19,155 nt of DNA, taken from NCBI GenBank assembly GCA_000433415.1, contig FR890513.1, positions 1 through 19,155 of the forward strand, in the 5' to 3' direction. Position numbers and translations under genes: made by a program. The stretch's first letter is position 1. Every line of letters begins with the position of its first letter. The DNA comes from Clostridium sp. CAG:448 (GTDB lineage Bacteria > Bacillota > Clostridia > Oscillospirales > CAG-272). Shown here one piece after another: positions 8,367 to 14,346 of this stretch. The notes under the pieces were generated by a model. It worked only from the letters and a program-made list of their open reading frames with translations. It had not been told where the DNA came from and did no database searches.

Positions 8367-9923
8367 ATGCATAAAAAACTTGACGGAAAAAATTTCATAG
8401 ATCAAATAACAAGATATGGGTATTTCGCCGAACAATTTCCGGAATGCTTTTCTTCTGAATCTTTTGCTGACAATCTTAATAATTTGCTTCCATTAATATC
8501 TCTCAGAAAAGCGCAAAAAAACAGCACTGCGCCTATAACACTTTCAACATATAAGAATGATATTTCACGCCGCGTATTGAGTGTATCAAATCCGGAGGCT
8601 TTTTTGAGATTGTCTAAATATATGAGAGACAACTGGGATGAAATCCTCAATGCTTCGAGGTCTATTCACTCACTATCACCTATTACTTTTATTCGTAGTT
8701 ATAACTTATCTGAAGAAATGATTAATTGCGAATCCATAAGAGAAAAATTGAAAGCTAAAAGTGATTTCGTTAATGGGATAAAAAGTTGTATTCGAGCTTC
8801 TTTGGGATACAAATACAGATTGAAAGTTGACATTACTAATTGCTATAATTCATTCTATACTCATTCCATTACATGGGCTATTTGCGGAAAAGATTTAGCA
8901 AAGTCTTATTTCAGAACAAAAGAGCCAACCTCTATTCAAAACAAATATGAAATGGGCGATTGCTTAGACTATTTTATAAGGCAGCAAAAGAATAATGAAA
9001 CTAATGGAATCATTGTTGGTCCATATACTTCAAGAATTATATCTGAAATTATTTTGGCGCGAATAGATCAATTAATGTCTGATAAAGGATTAAAATTCAA
9101 AAGATACGTAGATGATTATAAAATGTATTTTAGATCCGAAGCTCAGGCGCAAGAAAGTTTACCGGTAATAGAGAAAGTGTTAAATGAATTTAATCTAACG
9201 CTAAATACATCCAAAACAGAAATAGAAAAGTATCCATATGAGACTATATCGCAAATTAAAGATTCCTATGAGAATTCAAAAAAAGCATATGGTGTATTTG
9301 GGGTATTAAATACTGCCGCACAACTTCATTCCAAGGGTGAAAAAGGTGCATATAAATATGCGCTAAAGTATTTAAGGAATGAACCTATACCTATTGATGA
9401 TTTGCAAATAATAATACCTACGCTTGTAAATATCATGCTGTTAGACCCTAGATATGGAAAATATGTGACAAAATATTTGAAGAAGAACATTACGAGAATA
9501 AGAGCTGATACTTTGTCGCTGGTTATAAACAGGGAATTGGGTTGTAGTTTGCAGAGTGAATTACAACAAGAAACCCTAATGTTCGTTCAATTGATTAAAG
9601 ATTTGGATCTCACAATTTCTGCGGATAATATGATTAATATTATGCGTAGTGATAATGATTTTGCGATAATTGTAGCACTTGATATATGGAAAAATCACAA
9701 TAAATCTGTACTACGTACAAAACATGAAGCAAGACTAATTAATGAGAGCATAAAACTGCTAATGCATTCACTCAATGGAGAAAAATTATCCGGAGCGCGA
9801 TGGCTGCTTTTATATGAACTACATATACATAAGTTTGTGTCTGATGATTTGTTGCCTCCGGTGGAGAAAAATGACTTCTTTAAAAAGATGCTTGAACTGC
9901 AGATTTCTTTTTATAATGCATAG
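8367..9923 (+). CDS. Abi/UG-type reverse transcriptase (DRT-like defence RT)
   Basis: A 518-residue RNA-directed DNA polymerase homologue. Motif A is KVDITNCYNSFYTHSITWA with D155, motif B is NGIIVGPYTSRIISE, and motif C is RYVDDYKMYF with Y247-V-D249-D250; LTLNTSKTEIE follows. The YTHSI-type motif A and absence of an intron-maturase or retron-type region place it among Abi and unknown-group RTs, many of which are anti-phage (DRT) proteins. Residues about 290-518 look like consecutive amphipathic helices, as in the alpha-repeat C-termini of that class. ATG 8367 is preferred over GTG 8361 because GTGGAGAG lies 8-9 bases before it. The gene is strongly AT-rich, unlike the NUDIX gene 19 bases upstream, which suggests separate acquisition. 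Exact DRT type cannot be assigned by eye. Confidence 0.88.
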   Translation: MHKKLDGKNFIDQITRYGYFAEQFPECFSSESFADNLNNLLPLISLRKAQKNSTAPITLSTYKNDISRRVLSVSNPEAFLRLSKYMRDNWDEILNASRSIHSLSPITFIRSYNLSEEMINCESIREKLKAKSDFVNGIKSCIRASLGYKYRLKVDITNCYNSFYTHSITWAICGKDLAKSYFRTKEPTSIQNKYEMGDCLDYFIRQQKNNETNGIIVGPYTSRIISEIILARIDQLMSDKGLKFKRYVDDYKMYFRSEAQAQESLPVIEKVLNEFNLTLNTSKTEIEKYPYETISQIKDSYENSKKAYGVFGVLNTAAQLHSKGEKGAYKYALKYLRNEPIPIDDLQIIIPTLVNIMLLDPRYGKYVTKYLKKNITRIRADTLSLVINRELGCSLQSELQQETLMFVQLIKDLDLTISADNMINIMRSDNDFAIIVALDIWKNHNKSVLRTKHEARLINESIKLLMHSLNGEKLSGARWLLLYELHIHKFVSDDLLPPVEKNDFFKKMLELQISFYNA

Positions 9924-9933
9924 GAGATGATAT

Positions 9934-9958
9934 AGCTTCGAGCAATAAATACGAAGCT
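9934..9958 (+). other. hairpin just after the reverse transcriptase gene
   Basis: AGCTTCG (9934-9940) pairs perfectly with CGAAGCT (9952-9958) around an 11-base loop, 10 bases after the RT stop. No T-run follows, so it is a poor intrinsic terminator. It may be 3' mRNA structure or part of a non-coding RNA. It lies at the start of a 392-base stretch (9924-10315) with no confident gene. Confidence 0.5.
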
Positions 9959-10028
9959 GAGGTTTGTTTCCGCTGAGATAACATCAACGCCTATTACAAG
10001 CTCAAATAAAAAGGTGAAAGAATGTACC

Positions 10029-10151
10029 ATGGAAAAATTGGTAGGGACAAACGATGGTTTGTGGGCTGTCGTTGCCAAGATTGTTATATGCAAGAATGGC
10101 GGTGCAAGTGCTGATTCTACCGTGGCGCAGACACTTGCTAACAAAATCTAA
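10029..10151 (+). CDS. small ORF, 40 aa, unknown
   Basis: A 40-codon ORF starting MEKLVGTNDGLW and ending QTLANKI, in the gap between the RT and deformylase genes. AAGGTGAAAG at 10011-10020 could serve as ribosome site. A competing start at ATG 10022 in another frame gives a 30-residue peptide with five cysteines clustered in its second half. The two frames cannot both be typical coding sequence, and neither is recognised. The region could instead be gene debris or a non-coding RNA. Low confidence. Confidence 0.25.
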   Translation: MEKLVGTNDGLWAVVAKIVICKNGGASADSTVAQTLANKI

Positions 10152-10186
10152 GGGTACAAATCGTTAACTACTGCATCTATACAAAC

Positions 10187-10291
10187 ATGGTTCTTATAAG
10201 TCTTGATACGATGCACATTGCCGACGAGCAATCCAAAAAGATTATCGATGGTATGGTGATGAAACTGTTGAATTTGCATCGGAAGCAGTAG
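10187..10291 (+). CDS. small ORF, 34 aa, unknown or remnant
   Basis: ATG 10187 opens a 34-residue ORF with a polar, helix-like segment (HIADEQSKKIIDGMV) ending at TAG 10289-10291, just before the deformylase ribosome site. No ribosome site precedes the ATG; the frame is open back to 10142, so this may be the tail of a decayed gene. Not recognised. Confidence 0.2.
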   Translation: MVLISLDTMHIADEQSKKIIDGMVMKLLNLHRKQ

Positions 10292-10315
10292 TTGTATTTT
10301 ATCAGGAGAAATAAT

Positions 10316-10741
10316 ATGGTGAAGAAGTTGACGCACGACCTGATTTTTCTTGCGGGAAAGTCGGAAATCGCAACAAAAGACGATCTGCAAGTCGCGCAAG
10401 ACCTGCTCGACACACTGATGGCGCACAAGGAAAACTGCGTCGGTATGGCGGCGAATATGATCGGCGCGAAAAAACGCATCATCGCGTTTCTTGATGAGAG
10501 CGGACGAGCTCCGGTATACGCCGTGATGCTCAATCCCGAAATCATCAAAAAGGATGATGCGTATGACACCGAAGAAGGCTGTCTGTCGCTTCTCGGAGGT
10601 CCCCGCAAGTGCAAGCGGTATAAAACCATCAAAGTGCAGTATCAGACTGCCACAATGCAGACAAGAGTGAAAACCTATACCGGCTGGACGGCGCAGATCA
10701 TTCAGCACGAGGTGGATCATTGTAACGGGGTTTTGATATAG
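10316..10741 (+). CDS. def: peptide deformylase homologue
   Basis: A 141-residue polypeptide deformylase, the metalloenzyme that removes the N-formyl group from new proteins. Motif II EGCLS (metal ligand C89) and motif III QHEVDH (H131, E132, H135) are intact. Motif I reads VGMAAN, so the usual Gln is N47; this variant is familiar in a clostridial deformylase subgroup but changes an active-site residue. The start is ATG 10316, 7 bases after AGGAG; the longer in-frame start at 10292 lacks a ribosome site. It sits alone between a gene-poor stretch and a regulator. A second element-borne deformylase could be a housekeeping spare or part of defence cargo. Activity is inferred. Confidence 0.88.
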   Translation: MVKKLTHDLIFLAGKSEIATKDDLQVAQDLLDTLMAHKENCVGMAANMIGAKKRIIAFLDESGRAPVYAVMLNPEIIKKDDAYDTEEGCLSLLGGPRKCKRYKTIKVQYQTATMQTRVKTYTGWTAQIIQHEVDHCNGVLI

Positions 10742-10762
10742 TCTGCAATACGATTGCTACTT

Positions 10763-10815
10763 AATTGCTAACTTTCCTGCTTTCGCTGGACTTCTCGCCG
10801 CCTTTGTGGTATTGT
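10763..10815 (+). promoter_or_regulatory. promoter module A (shared with the integrase promoter)
   Basis: AATTGCTAACTTTCC (10763-10777), GCTGGA (10785-10790) and an extended -10 TGGTATTGT (10807-10815) recur with the same order upstream of the integrase at 16222-16286. A TGGACT-like -35 lies 17 bases upstream of TATTGT. The next ATG (10842) is 26 bases after the -10. CCTTTGT/ACAAAGG (10801-10807, 10824-10830) forms an inverted repeat across the start site, a possible operator. Confidence 0.5.
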
Positions 10816-10841
10816 GTGTGCTTACAAAGGGGGTGCGCACA

Positions 10842-10976
10842 ATGGCACTGATTACGACAAAAGAATATGTTGCGGCAAGGCAAATGAAAAAGAACGGAGA
10901 CTGTATTTCCGAGAACGAACTCGGAGGTGCAGTCTCCGTTTGCATTATCGGCGAAGGGGCGAAAAGCAATGAATAG
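10842..10976 (+). CDS. small ORF, 44 aa, upstream of XRE regulator
   Basis: A 44-codon ORF beginning MALITTKEYVAARQMKK, not recognised. It has a credible AAAGGGGG ribosome site at 10827-10833 and lies downstream of a plausible promoter. It overlaps the start of the XRE gene by 8 bases, which suggests translational coupling. A strong hairpin (10893-10940) lies inside it, so translation of this ORF could control that structure and thereby the regulator. Real gene or leader peptide are both possible. Confidence 0.5.
   Translation: MALITTKEYVAARQMKKNGDCISENELGGAVSVCIIGEGAKSNE
10893..10940 (+). promoter_or_regulatory. strong two-part hairpin inside the leader ORF
   Basis: AACGGAGACTG (10893-10903) pairs perfectly with CAGTCTCCGTT (10930-10940), and CCGAG (10909-10913) with CTCGG (10920-10924). 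The two 5-base arms between stems make a symmetric internal loop. It ends 28 bases before the XRE start codon. Not followed by a T-run, so it is more likely an operator or translational control element than a terminator. Confidence 0.6.
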
Positions 10977-11310
10977 AAACTGCAGTCCCTCCGCCATCGG
11001 CAGGCGCATTGCCGACCTGCGCCGCGAAGTCGGGCTTACACAAGGAGAGCTGGCGGAAAAAGCGGACATTTCGGTGGTGCATCTGTCAAACATTGAGCTC
11101 GGCAAGAAAGCGCCAGGACTGTCTACACTTATCCGCATTGCAGAGGCGCTCGATGTGGCAACCGACTGGATTCTTCGGGCAAACACACACGGCACATACG
11201 CCGTGGCAAACGAGAAAATCGGAGAGTTGCTCGACGACTGCACGAATGACGAAATGTTGAGCCTTCTTCGCATTCTCGAAGAAGTCAAGAATGCCATGCG
11301 GCATAACTGA
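10969..11310 (+). CDS. XRE-family helix-turn-helix regulator
   Basis: A 113-residue transcription regulator. The Cro/C1-type helix-turn-helix spans about residues 8-65: IGRRIADLRREVGLTQGELA, then ISVVHLSNIELGKKAPGLST, then LIRIAEALDV. The remaining tail ends in a short helical region. The start is ATG 10969, after GAAGGGG; a longer frame from 10927 runs through the upstream hairpin and is less likely. It overlaps the 44-aa ORF. As an element-borne regulator it probably controls its own promoter module at 10763-10815 and perhaps the similar integrase promoter; this is inference from shared sequence. A terminator-like hairpin follows. Confidence 0.9.
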   Translation: MNRNCSPSAIGRRIADLRREVGLTQGELAEKADISVVHLSNIELGKKAPGLSTLIRIAEALDVATDWILRANTHGTYAVANEKIGELLDDCTNDEMLSLLRILEEVKNAMRHN

Positions 11311-11325
11311 ATAAGGAACGGCGTT

Positions 11326-11355
11326 AGCGGGACTGTCAGCCCCGCTTTCGCTTTT
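11326..11355 (+). terminator. probable intrinsic terminator after XRE gene
   Basis: AGCGGG (11326-11331) pairs with CCCGCT (11341-11346) around a 9-base loop, followed by TTCGCTTTT. It lies 15 bases after the regulator stop and separates it from the repressor operon. The T-run is interrupted, so strength is uncertain. Confidence 0.55.
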
Positions 11356-11446
11356 GAATGCAAAAGAGGGGTAATTACAAGCAAACATATAAATCGCGCG
11401 TGCGACCGTTTTGGAGGCAATGTGGAGCATCAGAATCTGCGCCGCA

Positions 11447-11463
11447 GGAAACAAAGAAAAAAC
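11447..11463 (+). repeat. 17-bp direct repeat, copy 1
   Basis: GGAAACAAAGAAAAAAC occurs here, upstream of the repressor operators, and again exactly at 16196-16212 upstream of the integrase. Both copies are preceded by GAATC and GC a short way upstream. It may be a protein-binding site of the element. Confidence 0.5.
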
Positions 11464-11468
11464 CATAG

Positions 11469-11485
11469 CGAAACAAAAAGTTCTG
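11469..11485. promoter_or_regulatory. upstream LexA-like operator (imperfect)
   Basis: CGAAAC-N5-GTTCTG matches the layout of the perfect site at 11525-11541: same 5-base spacer and same GTTCTG half, then GAAA. It lies just upstream of the -35 box. Confidence 0.5.
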
Positions 11486-11493
11486 AAAACCTA

Positions 11494-11522
11494 TTGACAA
11501 CGCGTCTTTGCCATGATATAAT
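11494..11522 (+). promoter_or_regulatory. sigma-A promoter of the repressor operon
   Basis: A perfect TTGACA (11494-11499), a 17-base spacer and a perfect TATAAT (11517-11522). It is flanked by two GTTCTG operators, so a repressor bound there would block RNA polymerase. It should drive the repressor, the PD-(D/E)XK gene and the ATPase. Confidence 0.9.
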
Positions 11523-11524
11523 AA

Positions 11525-11541
11525 CAGAACAATGAGTTCTG
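11525..11541. promoter_or_regulatory. LexA-like operator (perfect palindrome)
   Basis: CAGAAC (11525-11530), 5 bases, GTTCTG (11536-11541), directly downstream of the -10 at the expected transcription start. The GAAC...GTTC core is like the Gram-positive SOS box, but the spacer is 5 rather than 4 bases. Confidence 0.75.
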
Positions 11542-11561
11542 AAATTGTTTGAGGTGTACTT

Positions 11562-12173
11562 ATGAGAGTCATGAGTGAAGAAAAACTGCAAAAGCTCGCG
11601 GAGTTTATCAAGCAGTATGCGCGGGACAACAATGGGGAGTCCCCGAGCCTTGCAGATATCATGGAATATATGGGCATGGTTAAGTCGACCGCATATCGGC
11701 ATATCTTAGAGCTTGAAAAGCGCGGCATCATTTTCTATTCGGGGAAAAATACGTTGGAAACACCCTTGCAGAAGAAAATGCACGTGATGTCCCGCCGTAT
11801 TCCCGTGGTCGGAATGATCGTGTGCGGCACGCCCGACGAGCAGGAGGAGCATATTTCAAGATACCTTGCCGTTCCAGAAGAATGGCTCGACGGTGAATGT
11901 TTTCTGCTGGAAGCATACGGCGATTCCATGGCGGACATCGGCGTTCATGCGGGCGACCTTGTGCTGGTCAAGAAAACAAATGTCGCAAATGACGGGCAGG
12001 TGATTGTTGCACTTACCGAAGAAGGAAACACGCTCAAACGCCTGCACTACGAGAACGGCAAGCCTGTGCTGTATGCCGAAAACAGCAACTACACCGAAAA
12101 GCAACGCGTCATCCACCCGAAAGAGCTGACGATTCAGGGCGTGGCACTGAAAATTATTAAGGATATTTTGTAA
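11562..12173 (+). CDS. LexA-like self-cleaving repressor (S24 peptidase)
   Basis: A 203-residue LexA-family repressor. The N-terminal winged helix (about 1-65) includes PSLADIMEYMGMVKSTAYRHILELEKRG. A cleavage site C88-G89 in GMIVCGTP lies before the peptidase domain, whose catalytic dyad is S122 (YGDSM) and K159 (NTLKRL); spacing matches LexA. On DNA damage RecA filaments would trigger cleavage and derepression. ATG 11562 sits 5 bases after GAGGTG. Its promoter carries two GTTCTG operators, so autoregulation is likely. The nuclease gene starts 13 bases after its stop, which makes this repressor the probable controller of a nuclease-ATPase pair. It could also be a general element repressor rather than the host SOS LexA; the non-standard operator spacing favours that. 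Confidence 0.9.
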   Translation: MRVMSEEKLQKLAEFIKQYARDNNGESPSLADIMEYMGMVKSTAYRHILELEKRGIIFYSGKNTLETPLQKKMHVMSRRIPVVGMIVCGTPDEQEEHISRYLAVPEEWLDGECFLLEAYGDSMADIGVHAGDLVLVKKTNVANDGQVIVALTEEGNTLKRLHYENGKPVLYAENSNYTEKQRVIHPKELTIQGVALKIIKDIL

Positions 12174-12186
12174 GGGGAAATGCAAT

Positions 12187-13273
12187 ATGGATATCGATGA
12201 AAAAATTATGGAATTAAAGAACTCACCTCTTTTTGTTATGTCATTATCGTCAAAAGAATTATTTCATTCAAACTTTTTGGCATGGCTGTTTGAACGAAAT
12301 ACAGGTTATATACAGATATTTTTTCCTATGTTACAAAAAGAAAGTTCTAAAGTGGTGCGCGAAGAAAGGAACCGTGACATTTCAATTCACAGCAATAACA
12401 GAGTGTATGTTGTCGAAAATAAATTAAAATCTATGCCTTACTTAAATCAGTTGGAGGGCTATCAAAAAGAATTGGGACAGGGGTTCGGCGGGGGGGGTTT
12501 TAAAAGGATTTGATAGTCTGTTTTTAACAGGAATTGAAGCTCCTGTTTTTGATTGTCCCAGCGGTTGGAAATTTCTTTCATATTCTGAGATTGGTAAAAA
12601 GATTGCCGATGTTGCAAAATCCGAAAACCCCTCATTTGAAAAAGACCTTATTATCAGATACGCCGAAATGATATGTCTATTATGTAATGTCTTGAAAGAA
12701 AGAGTTCAAAATATAGGAAATCAACTTTTACCTCCGACGGAAGAATTAAATCAAATTGAATCTATAAGAATGGGGGATGTTGTAAAAAAACTTAATGCAG
12801 ACTATTTTGTTAAATACCTCAATATGCAGTTATTACCGTTTTTAAAGCCGGTAATAGGATATAAGCTTAGTGTCGGTGCAGGCTTTTCTCATAAATCGGC
12901 TATTATTGACATTCGATATGTAAATGATCCGGTGGGGTTAATAGGTATTCAGATTCAGGGAAACCAATATCGCAGATGTATTCAACTTTCGAGAAAAAAT
13001 GTTGATGATAATAAGCTGTATCAAAAATTTGCTGATTTGAAATGGTTTTGGGATCGCTATGACAGCAATGGATTTGCTGATGGCAGAAAAACTTCAATGA
13101 GAAAATGTCGGCAATATAATAAATTTATAACCGATGAGTATCATTTTTTGTATCAATATTGGGATATACAGGATTACTCGTTTGACGGTTTGAAATTAAT
13201 TATAGAAAAAGACATGGCAATTGCTGCCACAATGTTGGAAGATTATGGAGGAATAGATTGTGAAAATATGTAA
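12187..13273 (+). pseudogene. PD-(D/E)XK nuclease family gene, frameshifted at a G8 tract
   Basis: One gene is split by a +1 shift at a run of eight G (12490-12497). As written, frame one stops at 12513 after 108 residues; with seven G the frame reads smoothly through GVLKGFDSLFLTGIEAPVF to the stop at 13271-13273, giving 361 residues. The N-terminal part shows FHSNFLAWL, then RDISI with D64, VVENKLKS with E77 and K79, and QLEGY with Q88 and Y92, the PD-(D/E)XK layout of the family often labelled PDDEXK_4. The C-terminal 250 residues are unrecognised. AAGGGGAAATGCAAT precedes the ATG. It could be phase-variable, a real pseudogene, or a sequencing error. It overlaps the following ATPase gene by 14 bases. 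Confidence 0.8.
12490..12497 (+). repeat. G8 homopolymer at the frameshift site
   Basis: Eight consecutive G inside the nuclease gene. Removing one base restores a full-length frame. Long G tracts are classic slipped-strand phase-variation sites and also a common place for sequence errors. Confidence 0.9.
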
Positions 13274-13919
13274 TTTGGAATTACCTGATAGCGGTTTTGT
13301 TTTTGTAGCCGGACGACCGGGCATGGGTAAATCGTATGTCATTCTTGAGATGGCAAACGAGTTGAATCAAAAAGGTATAAAGCCAGTTTTGCTATATGCG
13401 GATGGAAGGAAATCACATTCTTCCTATCATTATGACAATGGGGTGGTGCGAGAATATCCCTCAAGGCTTTCTTGCGTCAAAAAAGTATATCCGGACATTC
13501 CATATATTGTAGAGGATGATGCTACATATTACCCTCTTCCTCGATGGGAAACTCTGATGAAAAATATTATTAAATTTGAGCATCCGAAAGTAATTCTTAT
13601 AAATGACCTTGTTAATCCGGGCAAAGTCGTAAGCGGTGAAATTTCAAAACTTTTGCATAACATAGCAAAAGAAAATGAAATTCTTATTATTGCCGAATGC
13701 CAAGTTTCAAGAAATGTGGAAGAAAGAAAAGATGGTCATCCGCAAATAAATGATGTAAAATGTGACCGTGAAGCAATAAAATATGTAGATCAATTCTTTT
13801 TTATCTATCATGATGGATGTTTTGCGTTTGATGAAGGGAATGAACACAAGAAAATAGAAGTTTATTCTCTCGGACAGAGGGTTTCTATACCGTTTAACCC
13901 TCAAAAATACTCTATTTGA
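13260..13919 (+). CDS. DnaB/RecA-like P-loop ATPase
   Basis: A 219-residue ATPase resembling the C-terminal helicase domain of DnaB but shorter and without the DnaB N-terminal domain. Walker A is AGRPGMGKS (K24), a Walker B-like KVILINDLV lies near residue 110-120, and the segment IAECQVSRNVEERKDGHPQINDVK followed by VDQFFFIYHD matches the DnaB sensor and DNA-loop region. The start is GTG 13260, 7 bases after GGAGGA, overlapping the nuclease stop by 14 bases, so it is translationally coupled to it. It lacks an obvious arginine finger. With the nuclease it probably forms a two-gene ATPase-nuclease system under the LexA-like repressor. Function is inferred from context. Confidence 0.8.
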   Translation: MKICNLELPDSGFVFVAGRPGMGKSYVILEMANELNQKGIKPVLLYADGRKSHSSYHYDNGVVREYPSRLSCVKKVYPDIPYIVEDDATYYPLPRWETLMKNIIKFEHPKVILINDLVNPGKVVSGEISKLLHNIAKENEILIIAECQVSRNVEERKDGHPQINDVKCDREAIKYVDQFFFIYHDGCFAFDEGNEHKKIEVYSLGQRVSIPFNPQKYSI

Positions 13920-13952
13920 AAATACATTATTAAGCAGAAACAATATGGACTT

Positions 13953-13981
13953 TGCCTGATGTACGGTAAAATATTCAGGCA
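13953..13981 (+). promoter_or_regulatory. hairpin just before the zinc ribbon gene's ribosome site
   Basis: TGCCTGA (13953-13959) pairs with TCAGGCA (13975-13981) around a 15-base loop; the last base belongs to the AGGAGG ribosome site (13981-13986). It could be an operator or modulate translation. Confidence 0.4.
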
Positions 13982-13991
13982 GGAGGCATTT

Positions 13992-14216
13992 ATGAAAAAC
14001 AAAATTCCCATAGCCCGCTGTCCGAACTGCGGACGGACGGTTTTGTATTCGGACGATCCGCGCGACAAGCTGACTGTGACAGTCCGTGCGGCGGACGAAA
14101 GCTATCACGGCAAGGCGATGCTTTGCGGCAAGTGCAAAACCATGCTTGCGGTGATTGAAAAACCGAAGGTGGCGCGGGGATATGTCGCCATTCCCGTTAC
14201 AAGCGCAACATTTTAA
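13992..14216 (+). CDS. small zinc ribbon protein
   Basis: A 74-residue protein with two CxxC pairs, C10-P-N-C13 and C45-G-K-C48, expected to bind one zinc. The rest has no recognised domain and no membrane segment. The start is ATG 13992, 5 bases after AGGAGG; a longer in-frame start at 13959 would place that ribosome site inside the gene. Its base composition matches the backbone genes to the right, not the AT-rich ATPase to the left. Such small zinc ribbons are common in conjugative and integrative elements of Clostridia, with no known function. A strong terminator follows. Confidence 0.75.
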   Translation: MKNKIPIARCPNCGRTVLYSDDPRDKLTVTVRAADESYHGKAMLCGKCKTMLAVIEKPKVARGYVAIPVTSATF

Positions 14217-14232
14217 TTGAAAGTGAGCCATC

Positions 14233-14254
14233 CTCCCGTCGGTGAAAACGGGAG
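14233..14254 (+). other. hairpin in the leader before the excisionase gene
   Basis: CTCCCGT (14233-14239) pairs perfectly with ACGGGAG (14248-14254) around an 8-base loop. It sits immediately upstream of the larger terminator stem and next to a second GTGAGC copy (14223-14228), which can also pair with the terminator's 3' arm. Confidence 0.55.
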
Positions 14255-14260
14255 CCAAGG

Positions 14261-14325
14261 GTGAGTATCAGAAGATTTTGCAGAGTGCAACTCTGTTTTC
14301 TTCCGATGCTCACTTTTTCTTTTTG
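14261..14325 (+). terminator. long intrinsic terminator / attenuator stem
   Basis: GTGAGTATC (14261-14269) pairs with GATGCTCAC (14305-14313) with one GU pair; GAAGA (14271-14275) pairs with TCTTC (14299-14303); CAGAGT (14281-14286) pairs with ACTCTG (14290-14295). TTTTTCTTTTT follows directly. This should stop transcription between the zinc ribbon and excisionase genes unless antiterminated. Confidence 0.85.
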
Positions 14326-14346
14326 AAAAAATAACGGAGGTGTTAT

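Noticed and set aside
8367..9923. Group II intron or retron reverse transcriptase
   Set aside because: There is no maturase domain, no intron-like RNA domains flanking it, and no msr/msd-like inverted repeats upstream; motif A is of the Abi/UG kind.
10148..10720. 190-codon minus-strand frame opposite the deformylase
   Set aside because: It mirrors a gene with intact deformylase motifs and shows no protein features of its own.
11562..12173. Host housekeeping LexA
   Set aside because: The operator spacing differs from the standard Gram-positive box and the gene heads a nuclease-ATPase operon inside a mobile element, so an element-borne LexA-like repressor is more likely.
12668..13273. Independent 201-residue gene starting at 12668
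   Set aside because: It has no ribosome site, and its frame continues upstream without a stop to the G8 tract, so it is the 3' part of the frameshifted nuclease gene.
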